NCBI GenBank assembly: GCA_019116365.1
Contig: DXBT01000033.1
Coordinates: 1-64,000 of the forward strand
DNA: 64,000 bases
Origin: Barnesiella merdipullorum
GTDB lineage: Bacteria; Bacteroidota; Bacteroidia; Bacteroidales; Barnesiellaceae
Direction of reading: 5' to 3'
The notes under the pieces are model-generated. The model was not told the origin of the DNA and did not search any database. It saw nothing but the letters and a program-made list of their open reading frames with translations. Position numbers and translations under genes: made by a program. Shown one piece after another: positions 1 to 8,929 of this stretch. Numbering within the stretch: position 1 is the stretch's first letter; every line of letters starts with the position of its first letter.

Positions 1-1
1 C

Positions 2-109
2 GGACAAGTCCTCTTCCAGAGGGCGGATATCCGTGAAATTTATAATCAGCCGACAACTCCCGTTTGTGTTCCGGAGGCGGGTTCTGTCGAGCAACCTACT
101 TTATGGTAA
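2..109 (+). CDS. C-terminal end of an unidentified upstream gene (partial)
   Basis: An open frame runs in from the left edge and ends at TAA 107-109, giving about 35 residues that finish in ...QPTLW. It lies on the same strand as the oxidoreductase that follows 53 bases later, so the two may be co-transcribed. The fragment is too short to assign to a family. The supporting evidence is only that the frame is open from the first codon and ends a plausible distance before the next gene. Confidence 0.45.
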   Translation, partial: GQVLFQRADIREIYNQPTTPVCVPEAGSVEQPTLW

Positions 110-162
110 AATTTCTCCGGACAGCAGTGAAGGAGAATATAAAATAAAAATAAGATAGATTT

Positions 163-2160
163 ATGAGAGGAATATGTTTGTGGTGTACGGTGGCATTGCT
201 TGTGCTGTTTACCGGTTGTAAAAGAGGAGTCGAAGTGGACATATGCATATATGGCGGCACTTCAGCTGGGGTTATTGCTGCGTACACCGCTTCGATGGAA
301 GGGAAAAAGGTATTGTTGATAGAGCCCGGTACTCATTTGGGCGGAATGACCTCGGGAGGCTTGGGATATACCGACATCGGGAATAAATTTGTCGTGACTG
401 GGTTGGCCCGGGATTTTTATCGCAGGGTAGGAGCCCATTACGGGCAGTTTGAACAGTGGGTTTTTGAACCGTCGGTTGCCGAGCAAATCTTTCGGGAGTA
501 TATCGATCGGGGACGTGTCGAGGTGTTGTATTCCTATCGGTTACACGATGTCGAGAAAGAGGGTAGGCACATCTCACAGATTGTTGTTGAAAATTCAGCC
601 AATCCATCGCCCGAGACCTACCGGAAAATACGGGCCAAGGTATTTATCGATTGCTCCTATGAGGGTGACCTCATGGCTGAAGCCGGGGCCTCTTATGCCA
701 TAGGAAGGGAGGATAACTCGGTATATGGCGAGACCTATAATGGCGTGCAACTGATGAAGGGGCACCAGTTTTGGGATCCCATAGACCCCTATATTGTTCC
801 AGGCGATTCGACCAGTGGCTTGATTTGGGGGGTAAGTGACCATGTGTTAAACCCTACCGGCTCGGGCGATAAAAAGATACAGGCCTATAATTTCAGGGTC
901 TGTTTGACCGATAATCCCGAAAACATGATACCCATCACTCGTCCCGACAACTACGATTCTACCCGATATGAATTGGTGTTGCGACTGCATGCCGTATCGC
1001 CCCGAAAGTCGGTATATGACTATTTTATTTGGAGCCGTATGCCTAACGCCAAAACCGATATCAACAATGGCGGCGGTATTTCGACCGATATGATTGGTAT
1101 GAACTGGGATTATCCCGAGGCCGACTATGCCCGGCGGGCCGAGATTTGGAAAGCTCATGAAGATTATACCAAGGGCCTTTTCTATTTCCTGGGTCACGAT
1201 GAGCGTGTCCCTCGGTTTATGCGCGATGAGATGTTGAAGTGGGGCTATCCCAAAGACGAATATGTCGATAACGATCATTGGACTCACCAGCTTTATGTGC
1301 GAGAGGCGCGTCGCTTGATTGGCGAATTGGTCATGACCGAGCATCACTGTGTGGGGCGAGAAGTGGTCGATGATGTAATCGGCTGGGCTGCCTACACGAT
1401 GGACTCGCATAATTGTGACAGGCTGGTTGTCGATGGGGTAGTCAAGAACGAAGGGAATGTCGAGATAGGAGGCTTCCCGCCCTATCCCATCTCCTACCGG
1501 GCTCTTGTCCCCAAGCGGCAAGAGGTGGCCAATTTGTTGGTACCGGTATGCCTGTCGGCCTCGCACATAGCTTACGGCTCGATTCGCATGGAGCCGGTCT
1601 TCATGGTATTGGGCCAGTCGGCTGCCGTAGCCGCAAGCCTTTCGATTGACGAAGGTATCGATGTGCAGGATGTCGATGTTGCCCGGGTGCAGGAGATCTT
1701 GAGAACCGACCCGTTGGCCGATGGTTCGACTCCCGAGATTCTGGTCGATAACGACGATACTACCGCTGTTGAAATACAGGGCGACTGGACGTTGGCTCAA
1801 GATACCTATCGAGGATATGGCTTGAATTTTTATGTCGATAGCTCCAAGGGCGATACCCTCAAAACCATTAAGTATTTGCCCGATATTCAGACTGCCGGGG
1901 CTTATAAGATTTATGTCTTCTTTCCTCAGTTAGAGGGGGCATCCACGCATACGCCCGTAACGATTTTTACCGGGGCCGATACGGCGCAGGTGCAAGTGCA
2001 TAAAGACGATATAAAGGTCGTGGGGCAAACCGGTGGCGAGTGGGTGTGCGTGGGCGAATATAACCTACCTTGTGGGCGTGAGGCTTATGTGGAGATTTCC
2101 AACCAGGGAGCCGACAATGCGGTGGCTGCCGATGCCGTCCTGTTTTTGCCGATACCGTAG
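163..2160 (+). CDS. Secreted FAD-dependent oxidoreductase (FAD_oxidored family) with C-terminal golvesin/xanthan-lyase-like domain
   Basis: This 665-residue protein starts with a lipoprotein-type signal ending in a TGCK lipobox, so it is probably anchored in an envelope membrane. Residues ~25-65 form a Rossmann dinucleotide-binding motif (IYGGTSAGV, then a conserved LGGMTSGGLG stretch) typical of the FAD_oxidored family, and the dehydrogenase-like region runs to about residue 510. The last ~130 residues resemble the beta-sandwich domain found at the ends of golvesins and xanthan lyases. Bacteroidetes encode many such proteins near carbohydrate-utilisation loci; their substrates are mostly unknown. 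The ATG at 163 follows an AAGGAG 30 bases upstream, too far to be a useful ribosome site. A hairpin terminator follows the stop. Confidence 0.85.
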   Translation: MRGICLWCTVALLVLFTGCKRGVEVDICIYGGTSAGVIAAYTASMEGKKVLLIEPGTHLGGMTSGGLGYTDIGNKFVVTGLARDFYRRVGAHYGQFEQWVFEPSVAEQIFREYIDRGRVEVLYSYRLHDVEKEGRHISQIVVENSANPSPETYRKIRAKVFIDCSYEGDLMAEAGASYAIGREDNSVYGETYNGVQLMKGHQFWDPIDPYIVPGDSTSGLIWGVSDHVLNPTGSGDKKIQAYNFRVCLTDNPENMIPITRPDNYDSTRYELVLRLHAVSPRKSVYDYFIWSRMPNAKTDINNGGGISTDMIGMNWDYPEADYARRAEIWKAHEDYTKGLFYFLGHDERVPRFMRDEMLKWGYPKDEYVDNDHWTHQLYVREARRLIGELVMTEHHCVGREVVDDVIGWAAYTMDSHNCDRLVVDGVVKNEGNVEIGGFPPYPISYRALVPKRQEVANLLVPVCLSASHIAYGSIRMEPVFMVLGQSAAVAASLSIDEGIDVQDVDVARVQEILRTDPLADGSTPEILVDNDDTTAVEIQGDWTLAQDTYRGYGLNFYVDSSKGDTLKTIKYLPDIQTAGAYKIYVFFPQLEGASTHTPVTIFTGADTAQVQVHKDDIKVVGQTGGEWVCVGEYNLPCGREAYVEISNQGADNAVAADAVLFLPIP

Positions 2161-2184
2161 TCGCGAGATAAATTCGGATATGGG

Positions 2185-2219
2185 AATAGGGTGTGTCTAT
2201 TGGGACATACCCTATTTTT
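2185..2219 (+). terminator. Intrinsic terminator after the FAD oxidoreductase gene
   Basis: A 13-bp stem (2185-2197 with 2204-2216, one G-T pair) closes a 6-base loop and runs into a short T tract. It lies 25 bases after the stop codon at 2160. Confidence 0.8.
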
Positions 2220-2596
2220 CTCTTTGGATTGCTGTAATAAGACGATAGTTGAAATTGCTACGTTATTCGTGATGGTATGGTTTAAAACAAAAAAAATTGA
2301 TTGTCATCACGACAACCAATCTTTGTTAACCTTAATTCTAATACCATGAAAAACACATTGCAAATGTAAGCATATAATTTTATATGCAAGCAAAAGATAC
2401 AAGAAAATCGTTTATGTTTAACATTATTTTTATATATGGAGGATTTTGTGACAATATGATGCCGGTTTGTTACAAATGTGTTACAATTTGCTTGGGCTTT
2501 TTATCGCGGTTGGCCTGAAATTTTGCATATAGGTGTGACCTATTGGGGGTGAATATTGTTATGGTGTTGTATAGTCATTCATAAAAAACGAACCGT
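2220..2596 (+). other. AT-rich intergenic region with an orphan susC-type leader
   Basis: This gap holds, in order, a near-perfect inverted repeat (2296-2305 with 2311-2320, loop ATCAC), the stretch CTTAATTCTAATACC directly before ATG 2346, and a seven-codon frame MKNTLQM ending in TAA at 2369. An 18-base perfect palindrome (2370-2387) follows. The spacing and the MKN start resemble the 5' end of Bacteroidetes susC-family genes, but the receptor gene is absent. From 2388 to 2596 I see only AT-rich sequence and no convincing promoter for the PepSY-like gene. Confidence 0.45.
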
Positions 2597-3049
2597 ATGA
2601 GAAAAATTTTGTGGAGTTTTATTGTGTTGGCGGCTCTCTTGAGTATGAGTAGCTGCGACGATGACAAGCGGGTGGATTATGAGTATCTGCCGGCTGCCAT
2701 ACACCAGTTTGTCGATAACTATTTTGCCGATGTGCAGGTGGTCAAAGCCGAGAAGGATGACGATGAACCCCGGTATAAACTGTGGTTGAGCAACGGGTTT
2801 GAGCTGAAGTTTTATAACGACGGTGGCTGGCAGGAGGTAGATGGCAATCTGCAGGTGCTGCCTTCGGCTTTGCAAATAGGTATTTTGCCGGGCAACCTGC
2901 TCACCTATACGGCCACGCAATATCCTAACGCCGGTATTGTGGAGGTGTCGCGTTACAGTTGGGGGTACCAGATCGAACTGAATACGGTGCCGGTAATCGA
3001 GTTGAATTTCAACAACGACGGCGAGGTGACGACCACCGGGGGACGTTGA
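2597..3049 (+). CDS. PepSY-like (DUF2874) lipoprotein
   Basis: This 150-residue protein has a signal peptide ending in a lipobox (SMSSCDDD), so the mature protein would be a small periplasm-facing lipoprotein. The rest matches the PepSY-like pattern of Bacteroidetes: a YLPAAIHQFVDNYF helix followed by strands such as YKLWLSNGFELKFYNDGGWQEVDG, repeated once with the order helix then paired strands (residues ~30-85 and ~90-150). PepSY-type domains are thought to bind or inhibit proteases or other envelope enzymes, but no partner is known here. It converges on folA. A second, less closely related member lies at 35296-35763. Confidence 0.75.
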   Translation: MRKILWSFIVLAALLSMSSCDDDKRVDYEYLPAAIHQFVDNYFADVQVVKAEKDDDEPRYKLWLSNGFELKFYNDGGWQEVDGNLQVLPSALQIGILPGNLLTYTATQYPNAGIVEVSRYSWGYQIELNTVPVIELNFNNDGEVTTTGGR

Positions 3050-3075
3050 TCTTCCCCCCGTGGTGATGCTGGCGG

Positions 3076-3579
3076 CTATCGTTTGCGCCGGTAGGTCACG
3101 AAGGTGTAGGAGTAGGCGTGTCGCTCGTCGGCAGGCATCTCCTGCACCTCGTCTTTTATCCACACGGTCTTGTCGATGGCGGGGAAGAAGGTGTCGGCAT
3201 CGGCAAAGGTGTGGTGTATGTGGGTAATGTAGAGCGTGTCGGCCAGCCCGATGGTTTCGTTGTAGAGGGTGGCTCCGCCGATGATGAAGACGGGGCTCTT
3301 GTCGGCCTGGGCCATTGCTTCGTCGATGTTGTGTACTACTGCTACACCCGGCCAGGCGAGGTCGTGGTTGTGGGTGAGCACGATGTTCTTGCGGTTGGGC
3401 AGGGCTCCGTTGGGCAGCGACTCGAAGGTGCGCCGACCCATGACTACGGTGTGCCCCGAGGTGAGGGTTTTGAAATGCTTCAGGTCGTTGGGCAGGTGGC
3501 ACAGCAACTGCTGGTTGCGGCCGATGGCGCCGTTCTCGGCGACGGCGGCGATAAGGGCAATCGAGATCATGGGTGTCAT
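3076..3579 (-). CDS. folA: Dihydrofolate reductase
   Basis: The 167-residue protein reduces dihydrofolate to tetrahydrofolate with NADPH in the cytoplasm, recycling the folate oxidised by thymidylate synthase. Family marks are visible: IALIAAVAENGAIGRNQQLL at the N-terminus, the LPNDLKHFK folate-site helix with its acidic residue, VVMGRRTFESLP for NADPH binding, and the FIIGGATLYNE motif near residue 115. Its start overlaps the thyA stop by four bases (ATGA), so translation is probably coupled. A second ATG three codons inside (MISIAL) is an equally reasonable start. Length and motifs look intact. Confidence 0.97.
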   Translation of the reverse strand: MTPMISIALIAAVAENGAIGRNQQLLCHLPNDLKHFKTLTSGHTVVMGRRTFESLPNGALPNRKNIVLTHNHDLAWPGVAVVHNIDEAMAQADKSPVFIIGGATLYNETIGLADTLYITHIHHTFADADTFFPAIDKTVWIKDEVQEMPADERHAYSYTFVTYRRKR

Positions 3580-4370
3580 ACGGCAACTTTCCCGGCAATG
3601 TGGGGATGTGGATTATAATCGGTGAGTTCGAAGTCTTCGTATTGGAAGTCGAAGATGCTTTTTACCTCGGGATTCAGTCTCATTTTGGGGAGGGGTCGCG
3701 GTTCGCGGGTGAGTTGCTCGCGCACCTGCTCCAGGTGGTTGTTGTAGATGTGGGCATCGCCCAGGGTGTGAACAAACTCGCCGGCCTCGAGCCCCGTGAC
3801 CTGGGCTACCATCATCAGGAGCAGCGCATATGAGGCGATGTTGAAAGGCACGCCCAGGAAGATGTCGGCACTGCGCTGGTAGAGTTGCAGGCTCAGTTTG
3901 CCTCCCGCTACATAGAATTGGAAAAAGGCGTGGCAGGGCGGCAGATTCATCTGCGGCAGGTCGGCCACATTCCAGGCGCTCACGATGATGCGTCGCGAGT
4001 CGGGGTTGTGCTTGATGGTCTCGATGGCTTCGGTTATCTGGTCGATATGGCCTCCGTTATAGTCGGGCCACGAGCGCCACTGGTAGCCATAGATGTGGCC
4101 CAGGTCGCCGTTTGCATCGGCCCATTCGTTCCAGATGCGCACCCCGTGTTCTTGCAGGTATTTCACGTTGGTATCGCCCTTGAGGAACCACAGCAGCTCA
4201 TAGATAATCGATTTGAGGTGCAGTTTTTTGGTGGTGAGCAGCGGGAATCCGTCGTGCAGGTCGAACCGCATCTGGTAGCCAAATACGCTGTGTGTGCCCG
4301 TGCCCGTGCGGTCTTCTTTGAGAACGCCGTGGTCGAGTACATGTTGCAGTAGGTCGAGATATTGTTTCAT
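3576..4370 (-). CDS. thyA: Thymidylate synthase
   Basis: The 264-residue protein makes dTMP from dUMP using methylene-tetrahydrofolate and releases the dihydrofolate that the adjacent FolA recycles. The length equals that of the E. coli enzyme. The nucleophile lies in LPPCHAFFQFYV (Cys146), and the dUMP-binding DSRRIIVSAWN and QRSADIFLGVPFNIASYA segments are intact. The reading frame extends 18 codons upstream, but ATG 4370 (MKQYLDLLQ) is the family start and sits 17 bases after the preceding gene. It ends in a four-base overlap with folA. Confidence 0.98.
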   Translation of the reverse strand: MKQYLDLLQHVLDHGVLKEDRTGTGTHSVFGYQMRFDLHDGFPLLTTKKLHLKSIIYELLWFLKGDTNVKYLQEHGVRIWNEWADANGDLGHIYGYQWRSWPDYNGGHIDQITEAIETIKHNPDSRRIIVSAWNVADLPQMNLPPCHAFFQFYVAGGKLSLQLYQRSADIFLGVPFNIASYALLLMMVAQVTGLEAGEFVHTLGDAHIYNNHLEQVREQLTREPRPLPKMRLNPEVKSIFDFQYEDFELTDYNPHPHIAGKVAV

Positions 4371-4387
4371 GTCGTTTGTCTTGTCGT

Positions 4388-5548
4388 TTATTTGATTTGC
4401 AGCAGGCGGCTGAAGCCGAGGCACGAGATGGAGAATCCCAGTTTGCAGCCCCGAATCATGTCGCCCTCTATGGTGTTGAAGTTTTTGAACTGTTCGCGGT
4501 TGATAAAGATTTTGGTGCGAATCGATGCGGTGAAAATCTCTCGGTGGCCACGCCAGAACGAGGGTACCATCGATATGGTGTTGGAGAATCGGTAGTCGAA
4601 GCAGATACCGGCCGTCCAGTTGAAGTTGGAGTAGGCCAGCGTGGTCCGTTCGTTACGTCCGTCGGGGATACGTATCTGATCGGAGTAGCCCGACCAGATG
4701 CAACCGGCATAGGGCATGAGGGCGAAATACTTGGTCGAGACGAGCTGCTGTCCCAGGCTGAGCGAAATCGAGGTGTAGGTGTTGTGCCCGTTTCGCAGCC
4801 ACACGTCGTGGATATCGCCTTTCTGTACCTGGATGTCGCGTCGTGTGCGGGCCATTCCGGCCGAGAAGTCGCACAGCAGGTGGGTGTTGACATAGCCCAG
4901 GTCGAATCCGACGTGGATTTGCCAGGCGGGATCCCAGTAGTGTTCAAGCTCGCCCACGGGCCACGAAGTCCCCGTGCCCAGGTAGAAGCCGTAACCGAAG
5001 CGGCGCGGAGAGATGCGGGGAATCGACGGGGCGGGATTCTCGATCAATTCTTTGGTGACATAGAATTCCCACTCTTGCAGCTTCTCTTCGTTTTGTCCGC
5101 GTTCGGTCTCCTCTTCGGCCTTTTCGCTTTGCTCCTTGTAGAGGTCCATATACTGTCGGGTGCGGTTGTCGGCCTCTATACCCACTACGCCCAGGTTCAG
5201 TTCGGTTTGCAGACGACGGCGGTAGAACTCAAGCAGGTCGTACTTGAGTTGGAAGAGCCGCAGCAGGTTGTTGTTGCGGATGGTCGAGTCGGCAAAGGAG
5301 TGCCGACGGTCGAAACAGGCTTGAGCCTCTGAACGCACCGTACTGGTGTTCCCGTCGCGGTTCTTGGTCTTTTCGATACGCAGGAAGGCGGTGAATGCCG
5401 TGGGTACACTCTTGAGGCTGAGGGTATCTTGAAAATCGTCCCAGGTCAGTTTCCCTTCGTTCCAGAATTTGTAGTCGGCGAACTCTTCGGCCCGAGTGAT
5501 TCCCGGGAGCAGGAGCGCGGTCAAAAGGAGTATCAAAAGCCGTTTCAT
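4388..5548 (-). CDS. Secreted protein with a probable C-terminal beta-barrel, function unknown
   Basis: I do not recognise a named family. The 386-residue product has a signal peptide ending near GITRAEE. Next comes an N-terminal region (~25-110) rich in Trp and Asp that resembles DUF922-type secreted domains (WNEGKLTWDDFQ), and then a charged helical stretch (~115-165). The final ~210 residues alternate polar and aromatic residues (GYGFYLGTGTSW, SLSLGQQLVSTKYFALMPY, SNFNWTAGICFDYRFS), as outer-membrane beta-barrels do. It lies 12 bases after argF' and 17 before thyA, so it is probably transcribed with those metabolic genes, without an obvious functional tie. Confidence 0.7.
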   Translation of the reverse strand: MKRLLILLLTALLLPGITRAEEFADYKFWNEGKLTWDDFQDTLSLKSVPTAFTAFLRIEKTKNRDGNTSTVRSEAQACFDRRHSFADSTIRNNNLLRLFQLKYDLLEFYRRRLQTELNLGVVGIEADNRTRQYMDLYKEQSEKAEEETERGQNEEKLQEWEFYVTKELIENPAPSIPRISPRRFGYGFYLGTGTSWPVGELEHYWDPAWQIHVGFDLGYVNTHLLCDFSAGMARTRRDIQVQKGDIHDVWLRNGHNTYTSISLSLGQQLVSTKYFALMPYAGCIWSGYSDQIRIPDGRNERTTLAYSNFNWTAGICFDYRFSNTISMVPSFWRGHREIFTASIRTKIFINREQFKNFNTIEGDMIRGCKLGFSISCLGFSRLLQIK

Positions 5549-5560
5549 AGATATGCGGGT

Positions 5561-6514
5561 TTAAAGAGATTCGAGAATACGTTTTAAGACGACCTGTGCC
5601 GATATTTCGCGGTTGGCCGCTTCGGGGATAACCAGCGACTGGGGGCTCTCGATAACGTCGTCGGTCACGATCATGTTGCGGCGCACCGGCAGGCAGTGCA
5701 TGAAAAAGGCGTGGTTCGTGAGCGCCATCTTCTCGCTATCGACCGTCCAGCTGCGGTCGGTGCTGAGCACCTGGCCATAGTGCGGTTCGGCATAGGCCGC
5801 CCAGTTCTTGGCATAGATGAAGTCGGCCCCTTCGAAGGCTTTCCGCTGGTCATACTCCACACGGGCCTTCCCCACGAAGCGGGGGTCGAGTTCATACCCT
5901 TTGGGGTGAGTGATGACAAACTCGTAGTCGGTCTCGTTCATCCACTCGGCAAACGAGTTGGGCACGGCCTGAGGCAGGGCTTTGGGGTGCGGAGCCCAGG
6001 TCAAGACCACTTTGGGGCGAGCCGTCTTTTTGTGCTCCTCGATGGTGATGAGGTCGGCAAAACTTTGCAGGGGATGGCGAGTCGCTGCCTCCATGCTGAA
6101 GACGGGACGTCCCGAATATTGGATGAACTGGTTGAGAATCTTCTCTTCGTAGTCGTCGCTCTTGCTCTCGAAACGGGCAAAGGAGCGCACCCCGATCACG
6201 TCGCAGTAGCATCCCATCACGGGGATAGCCTCGAGCAGATGTTCGGGTTTGTCGCCATCCATCACCACGCCACGTTCGGTCTCGAGTTTCCAGGCTCCTT
6301 GGTTCACGTCGAGCACCATCACGTTCATCCCCAGATTCATGGCCGCCTTTTGGGTGCTCAACCGGGTGCGGAGGCTCGAGTTGAAAAAGATCATCATGAG
6401 GGTGCGGTCCTGCCCCAGGTGCTTGTAGGCAAAGCGGTTGGCTTTCACTTCGAGAGCCTCGTGTACGGCCGACCTCAGGTCGCCTATGTCGTGTACGTTG
6501 GTAAAATGTCTCAT
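5561..6514 (-). CDS. argF': N-succinylornithine carbamoyltransferase
   Basis: This 317-residue transcarbamylase of arginine biosynthesis should transfer the carbamoyl group to an N-acylated ornithine. The carbamoyl-phosphate loop FFNSSLRTRLST (~43-54) and the MHCLPVRRN motif near residue 275 are present. Residue 90 is proline (GDKPEHL). In the characterised Bacteroides fragilis enzyme Pro90 marks succinylornithine specificity, whereas the Xanthomonas acetylornithine enzyme has Glu at the equivalent place, so succinylornithine is the likelier substrate (inference from one position). It starts eight bases after proA, suggesting one operon for glutamate-derived amino acids. Confidence 0.93.
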   Translation of the reverse strand: MRHFTNVHDIGDLRSAVHEALEVKANRFAYKHLGQDRTLMMIFFNSSLRTRLSTQKAAMNLGMNVMVLDVNQGAWKLETERGVVMDGDKPEHLLEAIPVMGCYCDVIGVRSFARFESKSDDYEEKILNQFIQYSGRPVFSMEAATRHPLQSFADLITIEEHKKTARPKVVLTWAPHPKALPQAVPNSFAEWMNETDYEFVITHPKGYELDPRFVGKARVEYDQRKAFEGADFIYAKNWAAYAEPHYGQVLSTDRSWTVDSEKMALTNHAFFMHCLPVRRNMIVTDDVIESPQSLVIPEAANREISAQVVLKRILESL

Positions 6515-6522
6515 AATCGTTT

Positions 6523-7776
6523 TTATTGGCGGGTTTGTCCGTTACCGGAAATGATATACTTGTAGGTTGTCAGTTCGGGCAGAGCCATGGGACCCCGGGC
6601 ATGCAGCTTTTGGGTACTGATGCCTATCTCGGCTCCGAACCCGAATTGGCCTCCGTCGGTGAAAGCCGTGGAGACGTTGGTATATACGCAGGCGGCATCG
6701 ACCCGTTGGACAAACTGTCGCTTGCGGGTTTCGTCGTCGGTCACGATACATTCGCTGTGTTTCGAAGAGTAGCGGGCGATGTGGGCCAGCGCCTCGTCGA
6801 ACGTGGCTACCGTTTTGATGGCCATCTTGTAGTCAAGGAACTCGGTGCCGAAACTCTCGGCCGTGGCCGGTTGCAGCAGCTCGTGGGGGTATTGGCCGTC
6901 CAGTGCTTCGTAGGCTTGCGGGTCGGCATAGATGATAACCCGTTTCTCGGCCAGCGGAGCACAGAGGGCGGGCAGGTCGGGTAGCCGATTTTGGTGAACG
7001 ATGAGGCAGTCGAGTGCGTTGCACACACTCACCCGGCGGGCCTTGGCGTTGAACACGATATTGCGCCCTTTCTCCAGGTCGCCCGCTTCGTCGAAGTAGG
7101 TGTGGCAGATGCCTGCCCCGGTCTCGATGACCGGCACGAGTGCATGCTCGCGCACATAGTTGATGAGCCGGCTGCTGCCCCGCGGAATCACGAGATCGAC
7201 TTTACCCACAGCGGTTAATAACTTGTCGGTAAAGCTATGGTCGTTGGGTAGTAAAATGGCTGAGTTTGAATCTATTCCATGAGTTATCAACACCCTGTTG
7301 ATAATGTTCATAAGTGCGAGGTTGGAGTATTGGGCATCGCTCCCTCCCTTGAGGATACAGACGTTTCCCGATTTCATGCAGAGGGAAAAGACGTCGAAGG
7401 TGACGTTGGGACGTGCCTCGTAGATGATACCGATGACTCCGAACGGTACCGACACCTTGTCGATGTGCATGCCGTTGGGCCGGTCGAACGAAGCCAGTTT
7501 GCGCCCCAGCGGCGAAGGCAGCGAGGCAACGCGCCGCATGTCGGCGGTGATACCTGCCAGGCGTTCGGGGGTGAGCATCAGCCGGTCGTAGCGAGGGTCA
7601 CTCTCGGACATACGCTCCAGATCGCGGCGGTTCTCCTCGAGTATATAGCGGGCCTCTCGGTCGGCCTCGTCGGCTACGGCACAGAGCACCCGCGCAATGG
7701 TGGCATCGTCGATAAGGTTCAACTTGTCGGCGGCCACTCGGGCATTGTCGAGGATATGTGACAAATCGGCAGTCAT
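6523..7776 (-). CDS. proA: Glutamate-5-semialdehyde dehydrogenase (gamma-glutamyl phosphate reductase)
   Basis: The 417-residue enzyme reduces gamma-glutamyl phosphate to the semialdehyde with NADPH, the second step of proline synthesis. Supporting motifs are IYEARPNVTFDVFSLCMKSG, the KGGSDAQYSN loop, the NAKARRVSVCNALDCLI region with the catalytic Cys, and the C-terminal FGFGAEIGISTQKLHARGP. The frame is open 57 codons further upstream, but those residues are unrelated to the family. ATG 7776 (MTADLSHILD) is the right start, and a TACTTTTG element (7799-7806) just upstream could give an internal promoter. It follows proB by 64 bases. Confidence 0.97.
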   Translation of the reverse strand: MTADLSHILDNARVAADKLNLIDDATIARVLCAVADEADREARYILEENRRDLERMSESDPRYDRLMLTPERLAGITADMRRVASLPSPLGRKLASFDRPNGMHIDKVSVPFGVIGIIYEARPNVTFDVFSLCMKSGNVCILKGGSDAQYSNLALMNIINRVLITHGIDSNSAILLPNDHSFTDKLLTAVGKVDLVIPRGSSRLINYVREHALVPVIETGAGICHTYFDEAGDLEKGRNIVFNAKARRVSVCNALDCLIVHQNRLPDLPALCAPLAEKRVIIYADPQAYEALDGQYPHELLQPATAESFGTEFLDYKMAIKTVATFDEALAHIARYSSKHSECIVTDDETRKRQFVQRVDAACVYTNVSTAFTDGGQFGFGAEIGISTQKLHARGPMALPELTTYKYIISGNGQTRQ

Positions 7777-7840
7777 AATTGTGATGTCTCTATTTGAGCA
7801 AAAGTAATCTTTTTTTTCGAGTGTGTTGATATGATGGATG

Positions 7841-8929
7841 TTAAAGTTGCTCGAGGTAGAGATAATCGCAGTGGACGAGGGGCCGGGCTCCCTGCTTGCC
7901 GATGAGCTGCCGTGCCGACTTGCTGTCGGTAGCGACGCGTCCCACACCTATGGCCCGACCCTCGGCATCGACAATGCGCACGATGTCGTCGCGCTCGAAA
8001 TCGCCCTCGATGCGGGTGACCCCGATGGGCAGGATGCTGGCGGCCGGTTGTGTATGGATGGCTTCTACGGCCCCGGCGTTGAGGTGGAGCCGGCCTTTGG
8101 CGAATCCTTCGGAGTGGGCTATCCAGCGCTTGATACTCGAGATGGGAGAGGGCGAGGGGATGAAGCGGGTGCATACCTCGTTGCTCCCCTCCTTGAGCAG
8201 ACGGGGCAGGATGTTCTCGCGCTTGCCGTTGGCGATAATCACTTCGATGCCCTCGTCGGCCACCTTGCGGGCAATGTGGCACTTGGTCGTCATGCCGCCC
8301 CGGCCAAACGACGACTTGCCCGACTGGATGTATTGCGACAACTCCTGGCCGGGATGAATCTCGGCGATAACCCGGCTGTTCGGTTCGCCCGGTGCCCTGT
8401 TGTAGATGCCGTCGATGTTGCTGAGAATGACGAGGGTCTCGACATCCATCATGGCCGAGATGAGCCCCGAGAGTTCGTCGTTATCGGTAAACATGAGCTC
8501 GGTTACCGATATGGTGTCGTTTTCGTTGACGATGGGAATTACCCCGTTGTCGAGCATCACCTCCATGCACTGTTTTTGGGTGAGGTATTGCTGCCGGGTC
8601 GAGAAGTTCTCTTTGGTGGTGAGCACCTGCCCACAGGCGATGTGGTGCTCGCGGAAGAGCTCGTAGTAACGGTTGATGAGCTTGGCTTGCCCCACGGCCG
8701 AGAAGAGTTGCCGGGCCGCCACCGAGTCGAGTTTGCGGTCGATGTGCAGTTCGCTGCGGCCCGAGGCTACGGCTCCCGACGAGACGACAATCACCTCGAG
8801 GCCGGCCTTGTGCAGGTCGGCAATCTGGTCGGTGAGGGCCGACATGCGGGTGATGTCGAGCGACCCGTCGGGGCGGGTGAGCACGTTGCTCCCTATCTTC
8901 ACGGCAATGCGTTTGCGGCTGTAACTCAT
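7841..8929 (-). CDS. proB: Glutamate 5-kinase
   Basis: The 362-residue kinase phosphorylates glutamate to gamma-glutamyl phosphate, committing it to proline; ProA acts next. The amino-acid-kinase core begins RIAVKIGSNVLTRPDG and includes VVSSGAVASG (oxyanion site), VNENDTISV and FGRGGMTTK (ATP site). The C-terminal ~90 residues form the PUA domain (GAVEAIHTQPAASILPIGVT...DIVRI). ATG 8929 overlaps the stop of the preceding DUF695 gene by four bases. The long upstream extension of the frame is a shadow of that gene. Confidence 0.97.
   Translation of the reverse strand: MSYSRKRIAVKIGSNVLTRPDGSLDITRMSALTDQIADLHKAGLEVIVVSSGAVASGRSELHIDRKLDSVAARQLFSAVGQAKLINRYYELFREHHIACGQVLTTKENFSTRQQYLTQKQCMEVMLDNGVIPIVNENDTISVTELMFTDNDELSGLISAMMDVETLVILSNIDGIYNRAPGEPNSRVIAEIHPGQELSQYIQSGKSSFGRGGMTTKCHIARKVADEGIEVIIANGKRENILPRLLKEGSNEVCTRFIPSPSPISSIKRWIAHSEGFAKGRLHLNAGAVEAIHTQPAASILPIGVTRIEGDFERDDIVRIVDAEGRAIGVGRVATDSKSARQLIGKQGARPLVHCDYLYLEQL

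Noticed and set aside
7777..7947. Longer N-terminus for proA
   Set aside because: The additional 57 codons overlap the proB end and share no similarity with ProA; ATG 7776 restores the usual length.
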